A stretch of DNA of 55,003 nucleotides from Glaciecola sp. UBA983. GTDB taxonomy: Bacteria; Pseudomonadota; Gammaproteobacteria; Enterobacterales; Alteromonadaceae. The position numbers and the translations under genes are program-made. Under the pieces are notes generated by a model that was not told where the DNA came from, searched no databases, and saw only the letters and a program-made list of their open reading frames with translations. The stretch covers positions 18,145 to 73,147 of the forward strand of contig DBBN01000022.1 of the NCBI GenBank assembly GCA_002292215.1, in the 5' to 3' direction. Shown here piece after piece: positions 28,417-37,597 of the stretch (its first letter is position 1; the number at the start of each line of letters is the position of its first letter).

Positions 28417-31251
28417 ATGTCATCTCTGCCGATTATCCCCAAAGGGTTTACTCAAACCATTCGCACGATTTTACCTAAGACAGGTATCATTGAGGACATT
28501 TCGCGACGTCGAGCGCACGCCACGGATGCAAGTTTTTACCAGTTAATCCCACAGCTAGTATTACAAATCAGCTCTATCGAACAAATGCAGGCAGTCTTAA
28601 AGGCTAGCCATACGCATCAGGTTAGCGTTACCTTTAGAGCAGCAGGGACCAGTTTGTCTGGCCAAGCGGTGAGTAATTCAGTCTTGTTATTACTTGATAG
28701 TAATTGGCGCGGTCATGAAATCATCAATAATGGTGAACAAATTCGCCTTCAACCTGGGGTCATTGGCGCACAAGCCAATCAATATTTAGCACCATATCAT
28801 CGCAAAATCGGTCCCGACCCTGCATCCATTAATACCTGTAAAATAGGAGGGATTGCAGCCAATAATGCCTCTGGTATGTGTTGTGGCGTGGCCAATAACA
28901 CGTTTTACACACTAGCCGACATGACCATTATTTTGGCTGATGGCACCTGTGTAGATACGAGCGACGCTAACAGCGTATCCGCATTTCATGTCTCACATGC
29001 TGAACTGTTAAGCCAAATTAAAGACTTAGGCACAACCGTGCAAGGTGACGCTGAGCTGAGCGCATTAATCGCCCATAAATACCGACTCAAAAATACCACC
29101 GGTTATGCTATCAATGCGTTAACCGACTATACTGACCCATTAGAGATCTTAGTGCATTTGATGGTAGGTTCGGAAGGCACATTGGGCTTTATTGCGGACA
29201 TTACTTATAACACTGTGGTCGATCATCAACAACGATCCACCGGCTTATATTTGTTTGATACCCCGCAAATTGCGTGTCAGTTAGTAGATAAATTACGACA
29301 AACTACTGTTGAAGCGGTTGAGCTATTAGATCAACGCGCTCTGGACTCAGTCAAAGGTAAACCGGGTTTACCCGATAGCTTTTGTGATCGTGACAAACGC
29401 TGTACCGCCTTATTGATCGAAACCGCTGCAAGTGATGCTCAGACGCTAGAGCAACAAATGGCAGTGGTGTCTGAACTGGTTGCCGAGTTTGCCCCAATTG
29501 AAGCCATTGATATGAGTACCGATACTCAGCTATGTCAGCAATTATGGGCAATCCGCAAAGCCACCTTCCCAGCGGTAGGCGCGGTGCGCGAAACAGGTAC
29601 CAGTGTGATTATCGAGGATGTCTCTTTTCCATTAGCACAAATGGATCAAGGCGTGACTAGATTACAGGCATTATTTGATAAATATCATTACAGCGAAGCG
29701 TTGATCTTTGGCCATGCACTAGCGGGTAATTTACATTTTGTATTTACCCAAGCCTTTGATACACCTGATGAAATACAGCGTTACGATCATTTCATGCAAG
29801 ACGTAGCACAATTAGTCGCGGTTGAATTTGGCGGGTCATTGAAAGCCGAACATGGTACTGGCCGCAATATGGCACCATTTGTCGAGTTAGAATGGGGCTC
29901 GACCGCTTATCAAATTATGCGCAAAATCAAACAGATCATTGATCCTTACTGTATTTTAAATCCAGGCGTAATCCTCAATGATGATCCTCAATCACATATT
30001 AAACACCTTAAGCCGTTACCGCGTGCTAATAATATTGTGGATAAATGTATTGAATGCGGGTTCTGCGAACCGGTATGTCCATCTAAAGAACTGACCTTTA
30101 CACCACGTCAACGAATTGCGATTTGGCGTCGTATCCAACAACTAGAAGATCTGGGTTATCTAATCGATGCTCAGCGTCAAGAACTTGCTCAACTGAAACA
30201 CGACTACCAATATTATGGCATTGATACCTGCGCCGCTACGGGTTTATGTGCCGAGCGCTGTCCGGTTGGAATTAACACCGGAGATCTAATTAGAGAACTA
30301 CGCGGTGAATCAACGACTCGTTTTGGTCACAGTATAGCCAAATTTTCAGCTGACCAGTTTGCCCCATTAGCTACAACCGTTAAGACCACATTAGGCATCG
30401 CCAGTAAGATCAGCAGTATAATTGGACCTGAATCAACTGATAAAGTCGGTCGTATGATTCATCGCCTTTCTGCAAATACAATTCCATTATGGTTTGCCCG
30501 ATATCCCCAAGCTGCAAAGCCATTACCCCAATTAACAGCTAATGGCGCAGAACGCCCTAAAGTCGTCTATTTCCCTAGTTGTGCAACCCGCAACATGGGC
30601 GCCGATGCTAGCGCGACGGAGCAGCGAAGCCTGCCAGAAGTTGCCGTGTCATTATTTGCCAAAGCAGGGTATGACATCGTTATGCCTGAAAAAGTAGAAG
30701 GATTATGTTGTGGTATGCCATTTAATTCAAAAGGATTTGCCGATATTGCGCAGCAAAAAGGACAAGAATTACTCACATCATTAAAAGCCATTTCTAAAGA
30801 TGGCACATACCCAATTGTTTTTGATACCAGTCCTTGCAAGTTACGCTTGGCAGAATTAGGACATACGTTACCGATTTATGAGACCACGCAATTTATGGCT
30901 AAATTTGCACTCGATAAGCTGACGATTACCCCAACACAAGTGCCTGTTGCATTGCATATCACTTGTAGTAGTCAAAAAATGGGATTGTCGAGCGATTTAC
31001 GGCAAGTTGCTAACGCTTGTGCGACCCAAGTGATCGAGCCTGAAGGTATTCAGTGTTGTGGTTTTGCTGGCGATAAAGGAATGACCGTACCGGAACTAAA
31101 CGCCAGTGCGTTATCCACTTTAAAAGCGCAAATCCCTAACAATTGTAAGACTGGGTATAGTAATTCCCGCACCTGTGAAATCGGTTTATCACAGCATTCA
31201 GGTATCGACTATCAATCATTGCTGTTTTTATTAGATGAGGTCAGTGCCTAG
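28417..31251 (+). CDS. dld-II: FAD/Fe-S D-lactate dehydrogenase (Dld-II type)
   Basis: Membrane-associated respiratory oxidation of D-lactate to pyruvate; the same architecture is described for Shewanella Dld-II. Parts: FAD-binding PCMH domain (about 40-265: FRAAGTSLSGQ, IGPDPASINTCKIGGIAANN, VGSEGTLGFI); FAD-oxidase C-terminal domain (about 270-525, with AEHGTGRNMAPF); two 4Fe-4S motifs, CIECGFCEPVCPSK (about 544) and CAATGLCAERCPVG (about 605); and a CCG domain with GLCCGMPFNSKG and QCCGFAGDKGM. 944 residues. AGGAG lies nine bases before the ATG. Divergent from a LysR gene; no lactate permease adjoins it. Substrate assignment is by family, so another 2-hydroxy acid is possible. Confidence 0.87.
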   Translation: MSSLPIIPKGFTQTIRTILPKTGIIEDISRRRAHATDASFYQLIPQLVLQISSIEQMQAVLKASHTHQVSVTFRAAGTSLSGQAVSNSVLLLLDSNWRGHEIINNGEQIRLQPGVIGAQANQYLAPYHRKIGPDPASINTCKIGGIAANNASGMCCGVANNTFYTLADMTIILADGTCVDTSDANSVSAFHVSHAELLSQIKDLGTTVQGDAELSALIAHKYRLKNTTGYAINALTDYTDPLEILVHLMVGSEGTLGFIADITYNTVVDHQQRSTGLYLFDTPQIACQLVDKLRQTTVEAVELLDQRALDSVKGKPGLPDSFCDRDKRCTALLIETAASDAQTLEQQMAVVSELVAEFAPIEAIDMSTDTQLCQQLWAIRKATFPAVGAVRETGTSVIIEDVSFPLAQMDQGVTRLQALFDKYHYSEALIFGHALAGNLHFVFTQAFDTPDEIQRYDHFMQDVAQLVAVEFGGSLKAEHGTGRNMAPFVELEWGSTAYQIMRKIKQIIDPYCILNPGVILNDDPQSHIKHLKPLPRANNIVDKCIECGFCEPVCPSKELTFTPRQRIAIWRRIQQLEDLGYLIDAQRQELAQLKHDYQYYGIDTCAATGLCAERCPVGINTGDLIRELRGESTTRFGHSIAKFSADQFAPLATTVKTTLGIASKISSIIGPESTDKVGRMIHRLSANTIPLWFARYPQAAKPLPQLTANGAERPKVVYFPSCATRNMGADASATEQRSLPEVAVSLFAKAGYDIVMPEKVEGLCCGMPFNSKGFADIAQQKGQELLTSLKAISKDGTYPIVFDTSPCKLRLAELGHTLPIYETTQFMAKFALDKLTITPTQVPVALHITCSSQKMGLSSDLRQVANACATQVIEPEGIQCCGFAGDKGMTVPELNASALSTLKAQIPNNCKTGYSNSRTCEIGLSQHSGIDYQSLLFLLDEVSA

Positions 31252-31263
31252 CTATGATTATCT

Positions 31264-31284
31264 AAGCGCGTTGCTAGCGCGCTT
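31264..31284. terminator. Hairpin between convergent dehydrogenase and small membrane protein genes
   Basis: Arms AAGCGCG (31264-31270) and CGCGCTT (31278-31284) with a 7-nt loop lie 13 bp after the dehydrogenase stop and 14 bp before the stop of the convergent gene. It is GC-rich, but the T tract is poor on both sides. Confidence 0.55.
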
Positions 31285-31297
31285 TAGCTTTGTGTGA

Positions 31298-31642
31298 TTA
31301 TTTTAACAATCGTACTGTCATCGGAACGGCAAATTTTGCCCCGATTGAGGATGCAATTGCGCCCATTAATGCAAATAACATATTTAGCAACAAGACAACG
31401 GGTATAACTGCGGCACCAAAAATCATTAGTATCACAATGGTTAATACCAACATAGTGACACCCCAATTAATAGCCTCTTTTGCTTGAGACTGCACATAAG
31501 GCTCACCGCGCAGCATAAATGAAAATAACAACCCTGAAAAAATACCAAAGAAAATACTGGTAAGCCACATGACCATTGCAGAGTTTTTAGCATCTTTGGA
31601 TTCGGTAGCTAACGGCAATTGCGAAGTGTGAGAACTGGACAT
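31298..31642 (-). CDS. DUF4870-like small membrane protein
   Basis: 114-residue protein with a polar N-terminus (about 1-22) and three probable membrane helices: about 23-43, 58-80 and 82-100. The EPYVQSQAKEAINWGVTMLV segment between the first and second helix is the characteristic stretch of the DUF4870/Tic20-like family (Q-x2-A-x2-A-x-NW). Function is unknown. It is transcribed leftward, convergent with the dehydrogenase, 101 bp after the DUF2805 gene. Confidence 0.75.
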   Translation of the reverse strand: MSSSHTSQLPLATESKDAKNSAMVMWLTSIFFGIFSGLLFSFMLRGEPYVQSQAKEAINWGVTMLVLTIVILMIFGAAVIPVVLLLNMLFALMGAIASSIGAKFAVPMTVRLLK

Positions 31643-31743
31643 GAAATTATTCCTTTAATTATAAAAAAATGTTCGACTACGATATGTATCGACACATAGT
31701 AAATAATTATAAACTAAGAAACTCGTTTTCACTGTAAAAAGTA

Positions 31744-32085
31744 CTAACGCTTTCGTACTGGTTTATACTGAGTTGCACAATAGCCTCTAGATACATCTTT
31801 GGAACGTAATGCGCCGTGCTTAGTCTTGCGCCCAGATACTCGTGCGCGCCAGTTATTAAATGTCTTGCGCTTGATGCTCGCACGCATTAGCTTAATCACT
31901 TCCGCTTCTTTTAACCCATATAAGGCTTGAATAGCTTCAAAAGGTGTACGGTCTTCCCATGCCATCTCAATAATACGTGAACGTGTTTCTTCATCCATTT
32001 TATCTTTGGGTAAACGCGCAACATCAGTTAAAATTTCATTGTGTTTTGCCGATTCGTTGTGCGGCGTACGAGGTGTGTCTAACAT
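31744..32085 (-). CDS. DUF2805 / TIGR03643 family protein
   Basis: 113 residues, strongly basic, no membrane segment. SRIIEMAWEDRTPFEAIQAL and VIKLMRASIKRKTFNNWRAR, then VSGRKTKH, are the family core (about 35-95), an HTH-like fold in appearance. Family members are often found near photolyase/cryptochrome genes in other bacteria (recalled, not checked here), hinting at a DNA-related role. Here it lies 68 bp after a nuclease gene on the same strand, so co-transcription is likely. Function not established. Confidence 0.8.
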   Translation of the reverse strand: MLDTPRTPHNESAKHNEILTDVARLPKDKMDEETRSRIIEMAWEDRTPFEAIQALYGLKEAEVIKLMRASIKRKTFNNWRARVSGRKTKHGALRSKDVSRGYCATQYKPVRKR

Positions 32086-32153
32086 ACTTTTGCTCAGCAG
32101 TTAATTAACTAAGAATGATTAATACGATGTATAATATAAAAAGTTTATTTTTG

Positions 32154-34310
32154 TCAATAAGATTTATTACTCAAACGATAATCATTAATAATCGTGAGTA
32201 ATTCATTGGCTGCGATAGCATCGGACATCGCACGATGATGCCGTGTCATATCGATATTAAAGGCCGCCGTTAAGTTGGCTAATGAGTATGATTTTAATCC
32301 CGGCTTAGCTTTGCGCATTTCTCTCACTGTGCACAGCTTAGCACGACTAAAACGCCGTTCAATACGGGTAAACTCTTGTTTAATAAAACCATAATCAAAA
32401 TTCACATTGTGAGCCACAAAAACACAACCTTTGGTAAATTGCGCGACTTCATCGGCCACTTCAGCAAATATCGGGGCATCTGCAACCATTTCATCGTCAA
32501 TCCCGGTTAAGGCTGTAATATTGCGTGGAATTCGACATTGTGGATTGAGTAAGGTCTCATATTCTTCAATAATCTTCCCATTCACCACCTTAACCATGCC
32601 AATTTCAGTAATTTTATGTTGGGCAGCTCGCCCACCTGTCGTTTCAATATCCACAACAACATAAGGCTGCATCGGATCGATACCCCATTCGACAGTGGTG
32701 ATCCCAACCTTAATGCCTGCTTTAGTCAGCATGGTGATAGTTACCAGTTGATTTTTGCGTACACTATCCCCTTGGGCTTTAATTTCTTCAAAATGAACAC
32801 CCTTATCAGTAAGCACTAACAAATCTGGAAAGCCATCACTATAAGCCGAATAATCCTGTGCCATCATTTTGAGTACCCGATTCAACGCCGCAATATCAAC
32901 ATGATCGACAAACAACAATAACCGTTGTAATAATTGTTTATGCCAACGAAAAATTCCGCTACCTTGACCATAATGCATCGTCGCTTGACGGATCAAATGT
33001 TGTTTTAATCCTGATCGTGATGCACATTGCGTGAGCATCTGCTCCACTTGTTCGGTTGCACTCGTATATAGATTATTATGCCGGACGTGATACGGTCGCC
33101 AATCAAACTCAGTACCAATCGCAAATTCGGGCGCAAACAAAATCGGCCAAAATACCAATCCAAACACACTGCGCCACAATTCATTTTCGGTGCGCAAGGC
33201 TCGAATACCTTGAGCTTGATAGTATTCAACTGAAGCAGCTTCAACGCGATGCTTATGCACTTCATCCAAGATCAAATGCCGAGCGCTATTGCGCAGCATA
33301 TCAGTTAAGACACTGGTGCGTTTTTTATGATATTTACGCGCTAAAAAATCTTCAGCAAACGCAAGCAAGTAAGAGTTATCAGGCGCATCAATTATCGCTT
33401 CAAGTTGGGCTTGAACACGCTCTTTATCCCCGTTTTGATAAGCTAGCCGAATGGCTTTTTCTTGGGCTTGAGGAAGTGTAGATGCAGCAAGAATCTGTGC
33501 AACTCTTGTCCACTCCTCGCCGGCTTGTAGGCAATGTTTTCCCCATAACCACAAATACTCTGCTCGATGTTGCTCGGCAAGCTCTCCTTGTGCTTCAGGG
33601 CATTGCGCCAACGACTGCCATCGTGGTTCAAATTGCAGATTATGTTTAAGCGCTTCTTTTAATCGTGCTAACTCAATCGCATAGACATACGTAGATAAAG
33701 CCTGATCGCGTGTACTAAAACGCGCTTGGGCTTGAGCGGCGCGTTTACGCGTGCGCATCACGCCTAAATCACGCATCGAAAATTGATTCAACCTACTGCC
33801 GATATTGCCAAAAAACAAAAACAGTAGATAATCTAATACGCTATCGACTTGCCGATAAATATATTGTTGGTAAATGTGATGCTCAGACACACTAATGAAT
33901 GTTAAATGAGTCAACGCAAGTTCAACAATGGTGGATTTATTTGCAGTTGCAGTGACTGAAATACAGGTACAATAACGTAACAGCGTCACTAATTCAGGTT
34001 TAGTCAATCCCACTAACCAATTCTTAAAAGCGTACTCAGGAATAGGAGTAAACCAGTCATGCGTATGGCATTGCTGGATGCCGCGATGATGATCTGGGAT
34101 CTCATCATAAGCTAACGAACTGACTTTGATACAGTTCGCCTTGCGATTTAAACTGCGCACCAAAGTACATTGTACAGACAGCTCCGCAGTCGCAAATGTA
34201 TGCATAAACTCCTGATGCTCAGGAGCTAGCAACTCACGACAAGCTTCATCTATGAATCCCAGGCATTCTTGAAAATGCTCAAGATAGTAATAAGTTGGTA
34301 AATCTTTCAT
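32154..34310 (-). CDS. FAN1-like VRR-NUC nuclease fused to DEDDh exonuclease
   Basis: 718-residue putative DNA repair nuclease. Residues 1-545 resemble a complete bacterial FAN1 (structure-specific nuclease): helical N-terminal part, a SAP-like stretch (KPELVTLLRYC), TPR-like helices, LWRSVFGLVFWPILFAPEFA (about 375-395) and a VRR-NUC core with D496 in GFPDL and E509-x-K511 in EEIKAQGD. Residues 546-718 are a DnaQ-type exonuclease: D554/E556 in VVDIETTG, D639 in HNVNFDYGF, and H692/D697 in HRAMSDA, so all DEDDh residues are present. Stand-alone bacterial FAN1 is about 560 residues, so the exonuclease is an addition. The ATG is at 34310. Both nuclease sites look intact. The in vivo role is inferred: cross-link or flap repair. 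Confidence 0.85.
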   Translation of the reverse strand: MKDLPTYYYLEHFQECLGFIDEACRELLAPEHQEFMHTFATAELSVQCTLVRSLNRKANCIKVSSLAYDEIPDHHRGIQQCHTHDWFTPIPEYAFKNWLVGLTKPELVTLLRYCTCISVTATANKSTIVELALTHLTFISVSEHHIYQQYIYRQVDSVLDYLLFLFFGNIGSRLNQFSMRDLGVMRTRKRAAQAQARFSTRDQALSTYVYAIELARLKEALKHNLQFEPRWQSLAQCPEAQGELAEQHRAEYLWLWGKHCLQAGEEWTRVAQILAASTLPQAQEKAIRLAYQNGDKERVQAQLEAIIDAPDNSYLLAFAEDFLARKYHKKRTSVLTDMLRNSARHLILDEVHKHRVEAASVEYYQAQGIRALRTENELWRSVFGLVFWPILFAPEFAIGTEFDWRPYHVRHNNLYTSATEQVEQMLTQCASRSGLKQHLIRQATMHYGQGSGIFRWHKQLLQRLLLFVDHVDIAALNRVLKMMAQDYSAYSDGFPDLLVLTDKGVHFEEIKAQGDSVRKNQLVTITMLTKAGIKVGITTVEWGIDPMQPYVVVDIETTGGRAAQHKITEIGMVKVVNGKIIEEYETLLNPQCRIPRNITALTGIDDEMVADAPIFAEVADEVAQFTKGCVFVAHNVNFDYGFIKQEFTRIERRFSRAKLCTVREMRKAKPGLKSYSLANLTAAFNIDMTRHHRAMSDAIAANELLTIINDYRLSNKSY

Positions 34311-34441
34311 ATTAATAGTGTATATTTATACAGCGTAATTGTGAAGTATTGTCTGTATATTGTGTTTATTTATCCGAAATAAATCCTTATGACGACACTA
34401 TGCGTATGACTTTATATAATTAATAGACAGACTGGAAGATC

Positions 34442-34633
34442 ATGAGTTTAACTGAATCACAAACATTTGAATGCCCTTACTGTATGGTGATTAATGACAT
34501 TGACATTGATCACGATAATGATTTAGGTCAGCAGCAAATTATCGATTGTCAAATTTGCTGCTCACCGATAGAGTTATTAATACAAGATTCTGGGTGGGGT
34601 ATTGAGATTATAGCCAAACGCGACGACGAATAA
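34442..34633 (+). CDS. CPXCG motif cysteine-rich protein
   Basis: 63-residue acidic protein with a FECPYC pair near the N-terminus (residues 10-13) and an IDCQICC pair near residue 36. It probably binds zinc as a small ribbon. It matches the family of short Cys-rich proteins with two CPxC-type knuckles found in many proteobacteria; role unknown. Divergent from the FAN1-like gene (131 bp between starts), 49 bp before the flavin reductase frame. Upstream GGAAG serves as a likely ribosome site. Confidence 0.75.
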   Translation: MSLTESQTFECPYCMVINDIDIDHDNDLGQQQIIDCQICCSPIELLIQDSGWGIEIIAKRDDE

Positions 34634-34712
34634 CCTCTCGCTGTGATTAAGCCTGAATTCAATTTTTCGCAGTCTACAACTAGTGATGACAACCAAAGAC
34701 AAGGACACCAAC

Positions 34713-35357
34713 ATGCATTTTAATGCCTGTGATATCGACAAAATGGACACCCGTTACCGTGCTAATTTTATTAACGCCTTATCGGGGTTTAAAAGTGCTA
34801 ATTTAATCGGCTCGATAAACAAATCTGGTCAGCATAACTTAGCGATTGTCAGTTCAGTGTTTCATATCGGAGCTCATCCGCCGTTGATGGGTATGATCAT
34901 GCGTCCTCACACAGTTCCGCGTGATACCTTACAAAACATTAAAGATACGGGTGTATACACGATCAACCACGTCAATGTTAATCATGTTGCACAAGCACAT
35001 CATACTTCAGCTCGCTTTGATGAAGGTGTAAGTGAATTTGAACAGGTTGGATTAACACCTTGGTTTAGCCCTACCCATCGCGCGCCATTCGTGGCAGAAT
35101 CAAACATCAAGATTGCATTGGAAGTACAAGATATTCAGTTGCTAGCGCTTAATCAAACCGAATTAGTGATTGGCCAAGTTGTTGAGGTGATTGTGGATGA
35201 AACTGCAATTGCAGTCGATGGCTACATTGATATTGAACAGCTCAACAGTGCTGCAATCTCGGGATTAGACAGTTACCATGCTACATCACGAATTGCACGT
35301 TATGGTTACGCCAAACCGGATGAGCCCCTTAAGATAATTAGCACAATAAAAAATTAA
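34713..35357 (+). CDS. Flavin reductase-like FMN-binding split-barrel protein
   Basis: 214-residue cytosolic protein of the DIM6/NTAB (flavin reductase-like) family. LSGFKSANLIGSINKSGQHN and LAIVSSVFHIGAHPPLMGMI form the FMN-binding barrel strands, followed by RDTLQNIKDTGVYTINHV. I start at the ATG at 34713, which has AAGGA 8 bases upstream; the upstream ATG at 34683 adds ten polar residues. Partner oxygenase or substrate is unknown, and no such gene is adjacent. Length is typical for this subgroup (about 200-220). Confidence 0.85.
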   Translation: MHFNACDIDKMDTRYRANFINALSGFKSANLIGSINKSGQHNLAIVSSVFHIGAHPPLMGMIMRPHTVPRDTLQNIKDTGVYTINHVNVNHVAQAHHTSARFDEGVSEFEQVGLTPWFSPTHRAPFVAESNIKIALEVQDIQLLALNQTELVIGQVVEVIVDETAIAVDGYIDIEQLNSAAISGLDSYHATSRIARYGYAKPDEPLKIISTIKN

Positions 35358-35365
35358 GCGCGCAT

Positions 35366-35584
35366 ATGGAAACCAACATTGACCCAAATTTTGATCAATT
35401 ATTTATTATCTGTGGGATAATTTGTGTCATTGTAATTGCCTTTGTATTGTTTATGATCAAGTTTCCAGACTCTGATGACGAGTATACTGATAACATTGAT
35501 GGTGTGTCGGGTGCTAGATTGGCACACAAAGATTCCATGAAAACCGATGAAAAAAGTCATTCATGCGAAGACGGAAAAATTTAA
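35366..35584 (+). CDS. Small single-pass membrane protein
   Basis: 72-residue protein with one hydrophobic helix (about 12-34, FIICGIICVIVIAFVLFMI) and a polar, acidic C-terminal tail ending CEDGKI. I do not recognise a family. It begins 8 bp after the flavin reductase stop and ends 52 bp before the HiPIP gene, and codon use is like the neighbours. A frame this short could be fortuitous, but the clear TM-plus-tail layout and tight spacing support a real gene. No strong ribosome site is visible. Confidence 0.55.
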   Translation: METNIDPNFDQLFIICGIICVIVIAFVLFMIKFPDSDDEYTDNIDGVSGARLAHKDSMKTDEKSHSCEDGKI

Positions 35585-35636
35585 TCACCCTACGCTTTTT
35601 TAGAATAAGTAATTGAGTACAACAAGGAAATATAGA

Positions 35637-35921
35637 ATGAAAGATATTAAACGTCGTGATTTTTTAAAATTATCTGGTGGCGCATTAATTGGTATGACAC
35701 TAGGCTCAGTCTCATTGCGAGCAAGCGCTGAACAGTTAAACCCTGCAGATGCCACCGCTGCAGCATTAAAGTACACCCATGTATCACCCGTAGAAGGCGC
35801 ATATTGTGAAGGTTGTGCATTTATTCAAGGTGAAGCTGGCAAAGATTGGCGCCCATGTGCGATCTTCCCAGGAAAAGAAGTTGCTGCGAAAGGCTGGTGT
35901 AGCGCTTATTCCAAAAAATAA
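35637..35921 (+). CDS. High-potential iron-sulfur protein (HiPIP)
   Basis: Periplasmic electron carrier with one high-potential 4Fe-4S cluster. The start is the ATG at 35637 (AAGGA upstream), giving a Tat signal: KRRDFLKLSGGALIGMTLGS, cleaved around the RASA-EQ region. The mature part holds the HiPIP cysteine set C-x2-C in YCEGCAF, then WRPCAIF and GWCSAY, the spacing of the family. 94 residues with the signal. Electron donor and acceptor are not evident in the neighbourhood. It is followed by a good terminator. Confidence 0.9.
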   Translation: MKDIKRRDFLKLSGGALIGMTLGSVSLRASAEQLNPADATAAALKYTHVSPVEGAYCEGCAFIQGEAGKDWRPCAIFPGKEVAAKGWCSAYSKK

Positions 35922-35953
35922 GACATTTTAAGCAGTCATGCTTTATCATACAG

Positions 35954-35988
35954 CGAGTAGGCAGATTATCCATCTCCTACTCGTTTTT
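35954..35988 (+). terminator. Terminator after HiPIP gene
   Basis: CGAGTAG-G-AGAT pairs with ATCT-CCTACTCG (one bulged C) around a 5-nt loop, followed by TTTTT. It starts 33 bp after the stop. Confidence 0.85.
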
Positions 35989-36084
35989 GATTCAGCCCTC
36001 TCGCTCTGGTTCCAGAAAACTTTATATCAGCTTTACAATGTCTTTTAATTATTCCTGAAAATTATAATAAATAGGGGCCCCAAC

Positions 36085-37596
36085 ATGCGTGTATTTTCAC
36101 TATGCTTAATTTTACTATGTCTTAATATATCAACTTTTCCGGTATTGGGTTCAACAGACGAGACACCTAGCCCTATACCTGAATTACAACAAAGTATTAC
36201 CGAACACAGTGGCACGTTTAATGGCAAGAAAATCACCTATTCCGTGCACGCAGGCGATCATTTTTTGTATGATGACAAACACGCGCCAAAAGCCAACATC
36301 TACTCCACTGCTTACTTCGCCAATTCTAAAAAAGGCAAGGCTGACCCAGCGCGTCCCCTATTGTTTATCTTTAACGGTGGCCCAGGTTCGTCCAGTGTGT
36401 GGCTGCATATGGGCGTCTTTGGTCCTAAACGAGTTGATTTACCCAGTAATGGTGAAGCAGTCGGTGCGCCTCCTTATAAATTGGAGCACAACGCGTTAAG
36501 CCTGATCGATAGCGCCGATATGGTGTTCATTGATCCCGTCGGTACGGGTTATTCTCATCCCTTAGGCAAGTATGAAGGCAGTGCATTTTGGGGCGTTAAA
36601 GAAGATGCACAAATCATGGCAGAGTTCGTCCGTGCATTTACTCGCAAACATAATTTGTTCAACCGCCCGAAATACTTAGTGGGCGAAAGCTACGGAACGA
36701 CACGAGCTGGAGCAATGGTGAAAGAACTCCAAGAGGGCTGGGGCACGACTGATTTGTCAGGTGTCATGCTAATTTCTTCTATTGTGGATTTTCAAACGGG
36801 TGATTTTAAAGAAGGCAATGATCTGCCATATATAACATTTTTACCAACCTATGCCGCAACAGCTTGGTATCACGATGTCATTGACCGTTCACGTTTTCCT
36901 AATTTACCTGTATTTTTAGATGCCGTACGTGACTTTGCTTTAGGTGAATACGCAACGGTGTTACTCAAAGGAAATTTAGCCACTGATGTAGAACGCTCCT
37001 CAGTATTAGCTCAACTACATGCGATGACCGGACTTTCCACTGCCTTTTTACAACGTGCTAATTTACGCATTAATGAATTTTATTTCATGAAAGAACTACT
37101 GCGTGACAAAGGGATCAGTGTCGGTCGCTTAGACAGTCGCTATGTCGGCAAAGAAGGCGATTTAAATGCTGATAGATTTGAAGCTGACCCCTCAGGATAT
37201 GCCATTGATGGCGCCTATACTGCGTTAGTAAATCAATACATGCGCGATGAGCTAAATGTCAATCGCGATGTGCGTTATCAGATTTTAAGTGGCAAGGTCT
37301 TCGGAGCATGGAATTGGTTATATGAAAGTAATGCCCGCAGCCAAGGCTTTTTGAATGTTACGCCATTTATCGCCAAAGCGATGCGTCAAAATAAAGATTT
37401 CCGCGTATTTGTGGGCAATGGTTATTATGATCTGGCGACACCTTTTTTTGCGACTGAGCACTCAATGAATCATAATGGGATAGATGCATCACGTGTCACC
37501 ATGAAATATTATGAAGCGGGTCACATGATGTATATTCATAAACCGTCTTTAAAAGCGCTTGTCGCTGATATCCGTACTTTTTTACAGGAACAATAA
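36085..37596 (+). CDS. S10-family serine carboxypeptidase, secreted
   Basis: Secreted or periplasmic carboxypeptidase-like alpha/beta hydrolase. A signal peptide (about 1-22) is followed by NGGPGSSSVWLHMGVFGP, the oxyanion region with the conserved Asn-Gly-Gly-Pro-Gly. The nucleophile is S202 in VGESYGTTRAG; the Asp is in FVGNGYYDLATP and the His in YYEAGHMMYIHKP near the C-terminus, so the triad is complete. 503 residues. It starts with ATG after AGGGG-like bases. Its stop lies one base before the prmA start, suggesting read-through. S10 enzymes cleave C-terminal residues; substrate unknown. Confidence 0.88.
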   Translation: MRVFSLCLILLCLNISTFPVLGSTDETPSPIPELQQSITEHSGTFNGKKITYSVHAGDHFLYDDKHAPKANIYSTAYFANSKKGKADPARPLLFIFNGGPGSSSVWLHMGVFGPKRVDLPSNGEAVGAPPYKLEHNALSLIDSADMVFIDPVGTGYSHPLGKYEGSAFWGVKEDAQIMAEFVRAFTRKHNLFNRPKYLVGESYGTTRAGAMVKELQEGWGTTDLSGVMLISSIVDFQTGDFKEGNDLPYITFLPTYAATAWYHDVIDRSRFPNLPVFLDAVRDFALGEYATVLLKGNLATDVERSSVLAQLHAMTGLSTAFLQRANLRINEFYFMKELLRDKGISVGRLDSRYVGKEGDLNADRFEADPSGYAIDGAYTALVNQYMRDELNVNRDVRYQILSGKVFGAWNWLYESNARSQGFLNVTPFIAKAMRQNKDFRVFVGNGYYDLATPFFATEHSMNHNGIDASRVTMKYYEAGHMMYIHKPSLKALVADIRTFLQEQ

Positions 37597-37597
37597 C

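Noticed and set aside
32154..35921. Possibility of an anti-phage defence island
   Set aside because: The nuclease fusion and small proteins are not flanked by recognisable defence genes, integrases or tRNA sites, and base composition looks like the neighbours.
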